Assembly: GCA_023421395.1 (NCBI GenBank)
Contig: JAEZTL010000033.1
Span: 1-64,000 of the forward strand
Origin: Bacillota bacterium
GTDB taxonomy: Bacteria > Bacillota > Clostridia > Christensenellales > Aristaeellaceae
Reading direction: 5' to 3'
Length of the DNA stretch: 64,000 bases
Part shown: in pieces, positions 34,236 through 42,916 of the stretch
Position numbering within the stretch: the first letter of the stretch is position 1
How the letters are laid out: every line of letters starts with the position of its first letter
Notes under the pieces: generated by a model
Told to the model about the DNA's origin: nothing
Database searches by the model: none
Seen by the model: the letters and a program-made list of their open reading frames with translations, nothing else
Made by a program: the position numbers and the translations under genes

Positions 34236-34266
34236 GAAAAACAGCGGCCTCCGCCACGGGAGGCGG
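34236..34266 (-). terminator. Terminator after small conserved gene
   Basis: On the minus strand GCCTCC-CGTGGC-GGAGGC (34264-34247) is followed by CGCTGTTTTTC. The remaining 130 bases up to the 34396 gene end show no gene. Confidence 0.55.
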
Positions 34267-34395
34267 GGCCGTTCTGCCGGAGCGAAGTTCGAAGCCGCGC
34301 CCTCCAGCGCAGAGAGGCCAGGCGGCCGCACGAGTCGGCCGGAACACGGAGCAGCCGTGCCCCTCCAGCCTTGGCGCGACGGCTCCCGGACGCCG

Positions 34396-34686
34396 TCAGA
34401 ACTCGTTTCGCGGGTCGCGGCTGACGTGGCTGCGTTGGTCGTCCTCGATCAATTCGATTTCCATGCGCTCAAAGCGCACCTCCTCGATGAAGTGGTCGGG
34501 CAAGAACGCCGTGCGCCGAAAGCGCTCGAATTCCCGCTCGTGCTTGTCCAGCCACATGGGCACGGGTAGGTCCGCCTCGCGGCAAAGCGCGACCAGCGTC
34601 TCCTTCTCCCCGCCCGGCGCGCAGGAGCCGATATACTGCCTGTCGATCCGATGCTTTTTGATGATGCGCATCCAAAGTCTGGTCAT
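34396..34686 (-). CDS. Small conserved protein of unknown function
   Basis: A 96-residue soluble protein with GGAGGGAG 4 bases before the ATG and its own promoter. The body (ALCREADLPVPMWLDKHEREFERFRRTAFLPDHFIEEVRFERMEIELIED) is rich in Glu, Arg and aromatic residues and looks like a folded helical protein. A GSCAPGGE turn near residue 21 carries one of two Cys. I do not recognise a family. Real codon use and regulatory signals support it as a gene. Confidence 0.75.
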   Translation of the reverse strand: MTRLWMRIIKKHRIDRQYIGSCAPGGEKETLVALCREADLPVPMWLDKHEREFERFRRTAFLPDHFIEEVRFERMEIELIEDDQRSHVSRDPRNEF

Positions 34687-34706
34687 GTTCTCCCTCCATT
34701 GGAATC

Positions 34707-34715
34707 ATTATAACA
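34707..34715 (-). promoter_or_regulatory. Extended -10 promoter of the 34396 gene
   Basis: TGTTATAAT (TGn extended -10) on the minus strand, 21 bases before the start codon. No good -35 is visible, as expected for this class. Confidence 0.55.
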
Positions 34716-34834
34716 CAGACGGCGCAAAAATGCGCCATTTCGAAAAACCCTGTTTGATCCCCGGCGGACGGGTTTATGTAAACAATCGTTGCGTTCCCAA
34801 ATGAAAAACAGTGTTTTTGAGGAGGATACCGGCT

Positions 34835-35374
34835 ATGAAATGGATTTGCTCCGTCTGCGGTTATGTGCATGAAGGCGACACCCCGCCCGAATTCTGCCCC
34901 CTTTGCAAGGCGCCCGCTTCAAAATTCAACAAGGTTGAGCAGGAGAAGACCTGGGCTTCCGAGCACAAGGTCGGCGTGGCCAAGGGTTTGGACGAGCGCG
35001 TGGTGGAGGGCCTCCGGGCCAACTTCAACGGCGAGTGCTCCGAGGTGGGCATGTACCTGGCCATGAGCCGCGTCGCCGACCGCGAGGGGTATCCGGAAAT
35101 TGCCGAGGCCTACAAGCGTTACGCTCTGGAAGAAGCCGAGCATGCGGCGAAGTTCGCGGAGCTTCTGGGTGAAGTGGTGACCAGCAGCACCAAAAAGAAC
35201 CTTGAGCTGCGCGCCGAGGCCGAGCACGGCGCGACCATGGGTAAGACTGATCTGGCCAAGCTCGCCAAGGAGCTGGGCTATGACGCGGTGCATGACACCG
35301 TGCACGAGATGGCCCGGGACGAGGCCCGCCACGGCAAGGGCTTCGAAGGCCTGCTCAAGCGCTACTTCAAATAA
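34835..35374 (+). CDS. Reverse rubrerythrin (rubredoxin domain first)
   Basis: A 179-residue oxidative-stress protein of strict anaerobes. An N-terminal rubredoxin domain (CSVCGYVHEG...CPLCKAP) binds one iron. A ferritin-like four-helix domain follows with diiron ligands in EVGMYLAMSRVA, EEAEHAAKF and ARDEARHGKGFEGLL. The reversed order defines the reverse-rubrerythrin class, an NADH-dependent H2O2 reductase in clostridia. ATG 34835 is chosen for GAGGAGGAT upstream. Monocistronic, with a clear terminator. Confidence 0.95.
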   Translation: MKWICSVCGYVHEGDTPPEFCPLCKAPASKFNKVEQEKTWASEHKVGVAKGLDERVVEGLRANFNGECSEVGMYLAMSRVADREGYPEIAEAYKRYALEEAEHAAKFAELLGEVVTSSTKKNLELRAEAEHGATMGKTDLAKLAKELGYDAVHDTVHEMARDEARHGKGFEGLLKRYFK

Positions 35375-35383
35375 CCCTTAAAG

Positions 35384-35416
35384 AGCGCGCTCGGCATGTG
35401 CCGGGCGCGCTTTTGC
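35384..35416 (+). terminator. Rubrerythrin terminator
   Basis: Stem 35384-35396 (AGCGCGCTCGGCA) with 35399-35411, followed by TTTTGCTTTTT. It lies between convergent genes. Confidence 0.9.
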
Positions 35417-35419
35417 TTT

Positions 35420-36325
35420 TTATGATTTCTCTTCCGCCGCCACCTGTTCCACCCGGCGCCGCGCATATTTCAGGTCCGACTCCGAGATGAAGATCGCCGC
35501 AAACACCACCGCAAAGCCCGCGAACACGCGGGGCGGCACCACTTCACCATAGAAGAGCACCGAGAAAAGTACGCCGAACACCGACTCGAGGCTCAGGATC
35601 AGCGAAGCCCCGGCAGGCGGCGCATACTTTTGGCCCACCAGCTGCAAAAGAAAGCCCAGCGCCGTGGGGAACACGGACAGATACAGCACCGTCAGCCAAT
35701 CCATCGGCCCGATGGCCAGCGGCCCCGAGGGCGTCAGCCAGTCCGCGATCCAGAAGATGGCCGTGCAGGCGGCAAACTGGAACACCACCGAACGCACCGG
35801 GTCGATATTGCGCCCCATGGTCGCGATGCCCACGATGTGCACCGCAAACAGTACGCCGCCCACAAGCGTCATGCCGTCGCCCCAGCCGATGCTGAGGTTT
35901 TCCGTCAGCGAAATCAGCCCGATGCCGATCAGCCCCACAAACGCGGCGGCAAAGCTCTTGGCTTCCGGCCGCGTCCTCTTGACTCCCCAAAATATGAAGG
36001 GCACCAGTACGCAGTAGATCGCGGTCAAAAATGCGTTCTTGCCCGGCGTGGTGTCGGTGATGCCGTAGCTCTGCACCAGCATCGCGGCGGCGAGGATCAC
36101 CCCCAGCACCAAGGAACGCCACACATCATCCAGCGTGGATGAACGGACCTTCTTCCAGAAAACCAGCGCCAACAAAGGCGTCGCGATGGCGTAGCGCAGC
36201 GCCAGGAGGGAATCCGGCGGGAATACGTCCATCTGGTTTTTGATCATGAAAAATGCCGTACCCCAGATGATCGCAGCCCCGTAGAGCGCCAGTTTGCCCA
36301 GCCTGCCTTGCGTATTGTGATTCAA
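35420..36325 (-). CDS. EamA/DMT-family transporter
   Basis: A 301-residue membrane protein with ten predicted helices in two EamA repeats (GTAFFMIKNQMDVFPPDSLLALRYAIATPLL; second repeat ends LEPRVG-type LSLESVFGVLFSVLFYGE). It exports or imports small metabolites, substrate unknown. Start is TTG 36325 overlapping the MFS stop as TTGA, with AAAGGAAG 7 bases upstream. Second gene of an MFS-EamA pair. Confidence 0.88.
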   Translation of the reverse strand: MNHNTQGRLGKLALYGAAIIWGTAFFMIKNQMDVFPPDSLLALRYAIATPLLALVFWKKVRSSTLDDVWRSLVLGVILAAAMLVQSYGITDTTPGKNAFLTAIYCVLVPFIFWGVKRTRPEAKSFAAAFVGLIGIGLISLTENLSIGWGDGMTLVGGVLFAVHIVGIATMGRNIDPVRSVVFQFAACTAIFWIADWLTPSGPLAIGPMDWLTVLYLSVFPTALGFLLQLVGQKYAPPAGASLILSLESVFGVLFSVLFYGEVVPPRVFAGFAVVFAAIFISESDLKYARRRVEQVAAEEKS

Positions 36326-37548
36326 GAAGCAGCTTCCTTTCGTCCGGCCGCTCTGGCAATGCCCACGGCCAGCACCATCAACACGGGGAACGCGACGGCC
36401 AGCAGAATTCCGGCCTTGAGCGCCGCCTGCTCACCACCCTGAAACAGCGTCCGCACCCAGGCGAGGCCCTGCTCCGCACGGCTGGAAACAAGCCCCACCA
36501 GGCCCGGGCCGCCGGAGCAGCCCAAGTCTCCCGCCAGCGCCAGCATCGCAAACATCGCGGTGCCGCCCTGGGGAAAGCGCCGGCTGGAGAGCGAGATCGT
36601 CGCCGGCCACATGGCGCCCACGCTGAGGCCGCACAGCGCGCAACCCGCCAGCGACAGAAGCGGCAGCGGCGAAAATACCGCGACGAAATAGCTGCCCACA
36701 CAGAGAAGCGCGGAGAGCGCCAGAACGCGCGTCAGCGGCAGGTGCGCGCCCTTTGATCCGAAGTAGACCCGCGCCAGACCCATCAATACCGCGAACGCGC
36801 AGGGGCCCAGAAGGTCCCCCACCGTCTTGGAGACACCCAGCCCCAACTCAGCAAAGAGGCTGGCCCATTGGGCCATCGCCTGCTCCGATGCGCCGGCGCA
36901 CACCATCATGAGGAGCAAAAGCCAGAACGCGCCTTTTCGAAAAAGCGCCCGAAGGCCCATCCCCTGTCCTTCCTCCACCAGAGCGCATAGTGGCACCCTC
37001 ATGAAAAAGAACATGTTGAAAAACGGCACCAGCGCCCAAAGCGCCGTCACCCACCGCCAGGAGGCGAGCCCGAAGGCCACAAAGAAGAGGGTGGAAAAAA
37101 GCACCACCGCCGTCTGTCCCCAGCAGTAAAACGAGTGAAGAAGGCTCATCGACGCGGCTTTTTTATCGCCGGGGAGCGACTCGACGATGGGGCTGATCAG
37201 CACCTCGATCATGCCGCCGCCGACGGCGTTCACCACCATCGCGATCACGAGGCCCGCGTACGGGTCCATGACATGCGGCAAAAAGCCCATCAACACAAGG
37301 CCCAGCGCGCTCAGCGCATGGGCGACGACCGCCGAGATCCGGTAGCCGATCTTGTCCGTAAGATGGGCGCAGGCCAGATCGGTGGCAATCTGCACCCCGA
37401 AATTGAGCGAGATGAGAAGGCCGATTTTCTCCAGCGATATGCCGAAATCCCGGCTGAATACAATGAAAAGAAGGGGCGGCAGGTTGTTGACGATCGCCTG
37501 CGTAACGTAGCCCAGATAGCTTGCCTGCAGCGTGTGCCTGTAAGTCAA
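36322..37548 (-). CDS. MFS transporter
   Basis: A 408-residue major facilitator protein with 12 hydrophobic helices. The loop between helices 2 and 3 (DLACAHLTDKIGYRISAVV) matches the MFS motif A position, and the NNLPPLLFIVFSRDFGISLEKIGLL start resembles FucP/sugar-type MFS proteins. It starts at TTG 37548. It lies 30 bases behind the FucI-like isomerase gene, so it may import that enzyme's sugar; this is inference from position. Confidence 0.88.
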   Translation of the reverse strand: MTYRHTLQASYLGYVTQAIVNNLPPLLFIVFSRDFGISLEKIGLLISLNFGVQIATDLACAHLTDKIGYRISAVVAHALSALGLVLMGFLPHVMDPYAGLVIAMVVNAVGGGMIEVLISPIVESLPGDKKAASMSLLHSFYCWGQTAVVLFSTLFFVAFGLASWRWVTALWALVPFFNMFFFMRVPLCALVEEGQGMGLRALFRKGAFWLLLLMMVCAGASEQAMAQWASLFAELGLGVSKTVGDLLGPCAFAVLMGLARVYFGSKGAHLPLTRVLALSALLCVGSYFVAVFSPLPLLSLAGCALCGLSVGAMWPATISLSSRRFPQGGTAMFAMLALAGDLGCSGGPGLVGLVSSRAEQGLAWVRTLFQGGEQAALKAGILLAVAFPVLMVLAVGIARAAGRKEAAS

Positions 37549-37577
37549 AACCCGACGCCCCTTTTTGCCTTGATGGG

Positions 37578-39059
37578 TTATGCGAACGGATTCTCCGTGG
37601 GATAGAGCATGCCCTTGGGCTGGTTGAAGCTGATTTTGTCAATGCCCAGGAGCGTCATCACCGAGTGCAGCGCCTTGCCCGCGTGGCCGAACGCCACCGC
37701 GCCGTGATGCGGATAGCCGTCGGCGATCAGCACATGGCGGTAGAAGCGGTCCATCTCCGGAATGGCGAACACGCCGATGCCGCCGAAGGACTGGGTGGCC
37801 ACCGGCAGCACCTCGCCCTGAGCGATATAGCTGGTGAGCACGCTGTCCTTATTGCCCTGTAGCCGGTAGAAGGTGATCGCGCCGGGGATGATGTCGCCCT
37901 CCAGCGTGCCGCGGGTGATATCCGGCTCCGCGCCGCCCTCCATGCCGCGGTTCATGATCAGCTGGTACTTCATCTCGCCCTTGGTCAGCCGGCAGATCGG
38001 GGTATTGCCGCAGTGGAAGCCCATGAAGACCTCCTGGCTGGAATAGGCCGTCTTCTTGTCGATCTCAGCCTTGTACATGTCTGCGGGCACGGTGTTGTTG
38101 ATGTCCAGAAGGGTTACCGGCGCGCCGGTGACGCAGGTGCCGATGTACTCGCTGAGCGCGCCGTAGATGTCCACCTCGCAGGCCACCGGGATGCCCTGGG
38201 CGGTCAGGCGGGAATTGACGTAGCAGGGCACGAAGCCGAACTTGGCCTCAAACGCCGGCCAGCACTTGTTGGCAAACGCCACGTACTTCGAGGCGCCCAG
38301 GTTGTCCTTCGCCCAGTCGAGAAGGGTGATTTCAAACTGCGCCAGCTTGGGCAGCAGCGAGGGCATCTTGTTGCCGGCACCCAGTTCCTCGGCCATATCC
38401 TTTGCGACGGAGGCGATGCGCGGGTCGCCCGCGTGTTTTTCAAAGGCCACCAGGAGGTCCAGTTCGGAATTCTCCTGCACGGTGACGCCCAACTTGTAGA
38501 GCGGCGCGATGGGCGCGTTGCAGGCGAGGAAGTCGTAGGGACGCGGCCCGAAGGTGATGATCTTCAGGTTCTTCACGCCAATGATGGCGCGGGCCACGGG
38601 CAGGAAATCGGCGATCATCTTCGCCACGTCCCGAGCGTCGCCCACCGGGTACTCGGGGATGTAGCTGGTCACGCCGCGCAGCTTCAGGTTGTAGCTGGCG
38701 TTGAGCATGCCGCAGTAGGCGTCCCCTCGGCGGCCGGACAGCACGGGAATGTTCTCCTCGGCGGCGGCGGCGAACATCGTCGGGCCGGGGAATTCCTTCG
38801 CCAGCAGCGTCTCCGGGCCTTCCGGTCCAAAGTTGCCGAGGAACACCACCAGCGCGTCGACGCCGCTGTGCTTGATTTCGTCCAGCGCATGAAGCGCGTC
38901 CATCTCGTTTTCGACGGTGGTCTGGATCTCGACGATCTCGCCGCCCATCTTGCGGTAGGCTTCCACCACCGCGGCGCGGCGCTGCTGAGAAAGATCGATG
39001 GGGAAGCAGTCGCGGCTGACGGCGACGATACCGAGTTTGACAACCGGGATGTTTTCCAT
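37578..39059 (-). CDS. L-fucose isomerase-like protein
   Basis: A 493-residue protein with the FucI/AraA architecture: an N-terminal Rossmann-like part (KLGIVAVSRDCFPIDLSQQRRAAVVEAY), a middle domain, and a C-terminal metal-dependent isomerase domain (GFHCGNTPICRL; FGGIGVFAIPEMDRFYRHVLIADGYPHH with likely metal His). It is more distant than true FucI (about 590 residues). ATG 39059 follows AAAGGAG. The role may be aldose-ketose isomerisation of fucose or another deoxy sugar. Confidence 0.85.
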   Translation of the reverse strand: MENIPVVKLGIVAVSRDCFPIDLSQQRRAAVVEAYRKMGGEIVEIQTTVENEMDALHALDEIKHSGVDALVVFLGNFGPEGPETLLAKEFPGPTMFAAAAEENIPVLSGRRGDAYCGMLNASYNLKLRGVTSYIPEYPVGDARDVAKMIADFLPVARAIIGVKNLKIITFGPRPYDFLACNAPIAPLYKLGVTVQENSELDLLVAFEKHAGDPRIASVAKDMAEELGAGNKMPSLLPKLAQFEITLLDWAKDNLGASKYVAFANKCWPAFEAKFGFVPCYVNSRLTAQGIPVACEVDIYGALSEYIGTCVTGAPVTLLDINNTVPADMYKAEIDKKTAYSSQEVFMGFHCGNTPICRLTKGEMKYQLIMNRGMEGGAEPDITRGTLEGDIIPGAITFYRLQGNKDSVLTSYIAQGEVLPVATQSFGGIGVFAIPEMDRFYRHVLIADGYPHHGAVAFGHAGKALHSVMTLLGIDKISFNQPKGMLYPTENPFA

Positions 39060-39096
39060 AGAAATTGCTCCTTTCGTCCCCTTTGCATGCTTTCTG

Positions 39097-39125
39097 ATTA
39101 TACCATACGGCGCGCGGCGGCACAA
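39097..39125 (-). promoter_or_regulatory. FucI-like operon promoter
   Basis: TTGTGC (39125-39120), 17-base spacer, extended -10 TGGTATAAT (TATAAT 39102-39097), 37 bases upstream of the start codon. Confidence 0.7.
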
Positions 39126-39210
39126 CCGAGGGCGGCGCGCATTCGCAGGAAAAAACCCAAAGATCGTAGCAAAACGCCCTTTTTCAGCCGCTTCCGGCAT
39201 GGGCGTAAAA

Positions 39211-39237
39211 TGAGGCGCCCGGTCTTCCGGGCGCTCA
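39211..39237. terminator. Hairpin left of repeat copy A
   Basis: GCGCCCGG-TCTT-CCGGGCGC with outer TGA/TCA pairs. On the minus strand TTTT follows. Almost identical to the hairpin at 39438-39463 on the other side of repeat copy A. Confidence 0.6.
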
Positions 39238-39263
39238 GACCCTCCGCAGAATCCCTGGCAGAA

Positions 39264-39390
39264 TTCCATCGATTCCGGCGGCATGCACGCCGAGATCGCG
39301 TTTCTTCCGCCAGTACGGATACCGGCGGCGGAAACGGCCCCTTGGGTCAGCGCGCCGCCCGGAAACCCGTGAGGATTTCAGGTGCGCGCA
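39264..39390 (+). repeat. Dispersed two-hairpin intergenic repeat, copy A
   Basis: Contains GATTCCGGCGGCATG(C)ACGCCG, then GTTTCTTCCGCC...GGCGGCGGAAAC, then GTCAGCGCGCCGCCCGGAAA and CCGTGAGGATTTCAG. These blocks recur in order at 45788-45900 (reverse strand) and 54592-54700, and the last part alone at 58930-58980. Non-coding. Confidence 0.65.
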
Positions 39391-39437
39391 GTGCTTACCC
39401 GGCGCATCGCAAAATCCGCAGGTTTTTTTGATGCTGA

Positions 39438-39463
39438 AAGGCGCCCGGTTTTCCGGGCGCCTT
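39438..39463 (-). terminator. ispH/rpsA terminator hairpin
   Basis: An 11-bp perfect stem, AAGGCGCCCGG-TTTT-CCGGGCGCCTT, 22 bases beyond the ispH/rpsA stop. Confidence 0.7.
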
Positions 39464-39485
39464 GCGAAAACGGATGCCGACCGCG

Positions 39486-41525
39486 TTACGCGTTCTCGCC
39501 TTCCTCCGGCTGCTCCTCGGTGGGCACGGCGGGGATGGTGGTCGCGGCGATGGCGAACTCCTCGTCGGGCGCGGAAGCGCTCAGGCCATCAAAGGCCTCT
39601 TCCTCCAGCACGGCGCGGATGGACAGGCTGATACGGCGGGCTTCGGGGTTGACATCCAGCACCTTGACGCGGATCACGTCGCCCACATTGACGGCGTCTT
39701 CCACCTTGGCGATGCGGGTCAGCGCGCACTGGGAGATGTGCACCAGGCCGTCGAGACCCGGCTCCAGCTCGACAAAGGCGCCGAAGGTGGTGATACGGAC
39801 GACCTTGCCCTCCACGATGGAGCCCACAGGATACTTATCGGAGGCCACTTCCCAGGGACGGGGCTGCGTCTGCTTGTAGGACAGCGAAATGCGCTCCTTG
39901 GCCGGGTCGAGGCTGAGGATCTTCACGTCGATCTGCTGATTGACCGAGACCACGTCGGAGGGATGCCGCACGCGGCCCCAACTGAGGTCGGTCACATGCA
40001 CCAGGCCGTCCACGCCGCCGATGTCGACGAACGCGCCGAAGTCGGTCAGTCGGCGCACGGTACCCTTAACCACTTCGCCCACGGTCAGGGTGGACCAGAT
40101 TTCCTTCTTCTTTTCGGCTTCTTCCGCCTGCAGCACGGCCTTGCGGGAGGCTACGATGCGCTTCTTGGTCTTGTCGACTTCGATGATCTTGAGCGTGAGC
40201 TCCTTGCCGACGAAGTCCTCGATGCGCTCGACAAATCGCTGGGACAGCTGGGAGGCAGGCACAAAGGCACGCACGCCCGCGACGTCACAGATCAGGCCGC
40301 CCTTGACGGCTTCCTTGCCCACGCCGGTAACGAACTCACCCGCTTCGTGCTTGGCGACGATCTCATCCCAGTTCTTGCGGTTCACGATGTTGCGTTGGGA
40401 CAAAAGCACATTGCCCTCGCCATCGTTGACTTTGACCACTTCAACCTCGATTTCGTCGCCAATTTTGACATCGGTCGAGGAGAGGTCCGCCTTTTTGACC
40501 AGACCGTCCGCCTTATAGCCCACATTAACACAAATTTCGTCGTCGCTGATCTGAACCACGGTGCCGGTAACGGTCTGACCGGGGCGCAACTGAACCAGCG
40601 TTTTTTCAACGTCGGCCAGAAAATCGCCTTCGGCGGGCTCCATGGTTTCTTGCGGCGCGGCCTCAGTGGTTTTGGGGGCTTCGGGCTCGGTCACCTGATC
40701 CTTCTTCTCGATGTCGTCCATTCGTGTCACAACCTCCTTCAATGTACAATCCGGCGTGGAGGCGCCGGCTGTCACTCCAACCCGGTCTCCGGGTATGAAA
40801 TCAATCTCGTCAAGCGCAGAGGCATCCTCGATGAAATAGGTCCTCGCGCACAAACCCCGGCACAGTTCGTAGAGCTTGCGGGTGTTGGCGCTGTCCCGCG
40901 CGCCCACCACCAACATCACATCCGACCGGGCGGCAAGCTCCGCCGCCTCCGCCTGCCGGAGGGAGGTTGCGGGGCAGATGGTGTCTTTAATCTCGGCGTC
41001 CGGCGACGCCTCAAGGATGCGCCGTGCGGCGCGCTCAAACCGCTCCCGCGGGAGCGTGGTCTGCGAAACCACCAGCGGACGGTTCAGCAAACCTTCGGGA
41101 ACCTCCTCCAGCACCGCGCGGCCCCGGCCCAGCGCCCAGCCCAGAATGCCCCGGACTTCAGGATGCGCGCCGTCGCCCACCACGATCACGTCTCGCCCGT
41201 CGGCGGCGGCACGAAAGACCATATCGTGGATGCGCTGGACGAACGGACAGGTGGCGTCCCACACGGTGGCGCGCGCCTTGAGTCGCTCCATTTCGTCCCG
41301 GCCCACTCCGTGGGAACGGACGACCACATGGCCGCCCTCCTCCACGTCCTCCGGGCTATCCACCGGGCAGGCGCCCAGCGCGCGCAGCGCTTCGACCACC
41401 CGGGGATTGTGGATCACCGGCCCCAACGTCGCCACCGGGCCCAGCGCCGCGCGCTGCTCGGCAAGTTCCACCGCACGGCGAACCCCGAAGCAGAAACCGG
41501 CATTTTGAGCCACGATGACGCGCAT
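39486..41525 (-). CDS. ispH: IspH-ribosomal protein S1 fusion
   Basis: A 679-residue fusion. Residues 1-268 are 4-hydroxy-3-methylbut-2-enyl diphosphate reductase (last step of the MEP isoprenoid pathway): Cys ligands for the iron-sulfur cluster in NAGFCFGV, WDATCPFV and DTICPAT, plus conserved VSQTT. Residues 269-679 are an acidic linker and four S1 RNA-binding domains (for example GTVRRLTDFGAFVDIGGVDGLVHVTDLSW). The fusion is known in clostridia. ATG 41525 begins the family start MRVIVAQNAGFC. A ribosome site lies at the domain junction. Downstream of cmk and plsC in a housekeeping operon. Confidence 0.95.
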   Translation of the reverse strand: MRVIVAQNAGFCFGVRRAVELAEQRAALGPVATLGPVIHNPRVVEALRALGACPVDSPEDVEEGGHVVVRSHGVGRDEMERLKARATVWDATCPFVQRIHDMVFRAAADGRDVIVVGDGAHPEVRGILGWALGRGRAVLEEVPEGLLNRPLVVSQTTLPRERFERAARRILEASPDAEIKDTICPATSLRQAEAAELAARSDVMLVVGARDSANTRKLYELCRGLCARTYFIEDASALDEIDFIPGDRVGVTAGASTPDCTLKEVVTRMDDIEKKDQVTEPEAPKTTEAAPQETMEPAEGDFLADVEKTLVQLRPGQTVTGTVVQISDDEICVNVGYKADGLVKKADLSSTDVKIGDEIEVEVVKVNDGEGNVLLSQRNIVNRKNWDEIVAKHEAGEFVTGVGKEAVKGGLICDVAGVRAFVPASQLSQRFVERIEDFVGKELTLKIIEVDKTKKRIVASRKAVLQAEEAEKKKEIWSTLTVGEVVKGTVRRLTDFGAFVDIGGVDGLVHVTDLSWGRVRHPSDVVSVNQQIDVKILSLDPAKERISLSYKQTQPRPWEVASDKYPVGSIVEGKVVRITTFGAFVELEPGLDGLVHISQCALTRIAKVEDAVNVGDVIRVKVLDVNPEARRISLSIRAVLEEEAFDGLSASAPDEEFAIAATTIPAVPTEEQPEEGENA
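40719..40739 (-). promoter_or_regulatory. Internal ribosome site before the S1 part
   Basis: AAGGAGG (40739-40733), 11 bases, then ATG (40721-40719), in frame at codon 269, exactly where IspH homology ends. It would yield a free 411-residue S1-like protein. The site is encoded by the conserved Lys-Glu-Val near the IspH C-terminus, so it could be partly coincidental. Confidence 0.45.
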
Positions 41526-41627
41526 TGAACGATTCAAGCCTTCCTATGGCAGATTCTCATAGATAGCCTTAGTATTTCGTTGGAATACCGGGCATCTCCT
41601 GCCGGGCGACCATTATTTACAAAAAAA

Positions 41628-42221
41628 TTACTTTTTATCCGTCACCGACAGCGCGGTCACCGCGCGCTCGATCGCCTCCGTCGCGCCGCGCAGCGCCTCG
41701 CTGCCGCCGCGAAGGGAATAGGCCGATAGATCCACCGGCGCTCCGATCACCAGCGTGTTGCGCCGGAAGGGCTTGAAGGGTTTCAGGATGCGCATGGGCA
41801 CCACCGGCGCGCCCGACTTGAGGGCGATCAGCGCCACGCCGGTTTCCATGGCGCGGCTGCCGGTCAAATCCCGACCGCCCTGGGGAAAAATGCCAAGCAC
41901 CTCCCCCTCCTTGAGGACGGAGAGCGCGGTACGCACGGCGGCCATGTCGGCGTTGCCCCGGTTCACCGAGAACGCGCCCAGCGACCGGATGATCCATCTC
42001 AGAACCGGCACCCGGAAAAGCTCCACCTTGCCCATGAAGCGGATGGGGCGTCTCACCGTGACGCCCGCCGCCAGCGGATCCAGAAGCGACAGATGGTTGC
42101 CGCACAGGATGGCAGCGCCGCTTCCCGGCAGGTTCTCCGCGCCAAACGCGGTCAGCGGATAAAATAGCAGGAAAAAAGCGCGCATGAGCCCCTTGGCAAA
42201 GGCGTAGAACCATGGCTTCAC
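41628..42221 (-). CDS. plsC: 1-acyl-sn-glycerol-3-phosphate acyltransferase
   Basis: A 197-residue PlsC-family enzyme making phosphatidic acid at the membrane. The HX4D motif (GNHLSLLDPL) and FPQGGRDLTG (the FPEGTR box, with Gln for Glu) are present after an N-terminal hydrophobic helix. I chose GTG 42221, which overlaps the cmk stop as GTGA and follows GGAGGGG at 7 bases; the longer frame overlaps cmk by 70 bases. Order cmk-plsC-ispH is common in clostridia. Confidence 0.93.
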   Translation of the reverse strand: MKPWFYAFAKGLMRAFFLLFYPLTAFGAENLPGSGAAILCGNHLSLLDPLAAGVTVRRPIRFMGKVELFRVPVLRWIIRSLGAFSVNRGNADMAAVRTALSVLKEGEVLGIFPQGGRDLTGSRAMETGVALIALKSGAPVVPMRILKPFKPFRRNTLVIGAPVDLSAYSLRGGSEALRGATEAIERAVTALSVTDKK

Positions 42222-42916
42222 CGGCAGTCCCCTCCATCCGCTCCGGGCGCTCCGGCCTTTTCTCCAAGCAGCTTCAAAACCGCGCACACCGCTTCGTCAG
42301 CGGTCAGTGCGCTGGCGTCCACTTCGACGGCGTCCTCCGCCTTGCGAAGGGGAGAAGACGCGCGGGTGCTGTCGTCATGGTCGCGTTTCAAAATCGCCTC
42401 CAGCACCTCCTGATAGGTGTCCTTCGCGCCGACGGCGCGCAGCTCGCGAAAGCGGCGGGCGGCGCGCACGGCCGGGTCCGCCACGAGAAAGATCTTGAGC
42501 GTCGCATGGGGCAATACGCAGGTGCCGATGTCACGCCCGTCCATCACCACCGAATGCCCCTGAGCGATGCCGCGTTGCATTTCCACCATGCGGCGGCGCA
42601 CCTCCGGCACCGCGGACACCTTTGACGCGGCGGCGGACACCTCCGGCCGACGGATCTCGTCGGACACGTCGCGCCCGGCGAGATACACCTTCTGCAATCC
42701 GCTCTCGTATCCCACGCGCACGTCGGCCTCCCGCGCGACGCGGGCCACGGCCGCGGCGTCCGACGGGTCCAGCCCGCGCTCCAACACGAAAAGGCCCACC
42801 GCGCGGTACATCGCGCCGGTGTCCAGATACAGCGCGCCAGTCCGTCTCGCCACCGCACGCGCGATGGTGGATTTCCCGGCGCCCGAGGGTCCGTCGATCG
42901 CCACGGAGAACGTCAT
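42218..42916 (-). CDS. cmk: Cytidylate kinase
   Basis: A 232-residue nucleoside monophosphate kinase phosphorylating CMP and dCMP. P-loop DGPSGAGKSTIARAVA, the CMP-binding DTGAMYRA, and MDGRDIGTCVLPHATLKIFLVADP are intact. First gene of cmk-plsC-ispH/rpsA. The 283-base gap upstream (42917-43199) holds only the divergent rpiR promoter; I see no clear cmk promoter. Confidence 0.96.
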   Translation of the reverse strand: MTFSVAIDGPSGAGKSTIARAVARRTGALYLDTGAMYRAVGLFVLERGLDPSDAAAVARVAREADVRVGYESGLQKVYLAGRDVSDEIRRPEVSAAASKVSAVPEVRRRMVEMQRGIAQGHSVVMDGRDIGTCVLPHATLKIFLVADPAVRAARRFRELRAVGAKDTYQEVLEAILKRDHDDSTRASSPLRKAEDAVEVDASALTADEAVCAVLKLLGEKAGAPGADGGDCR

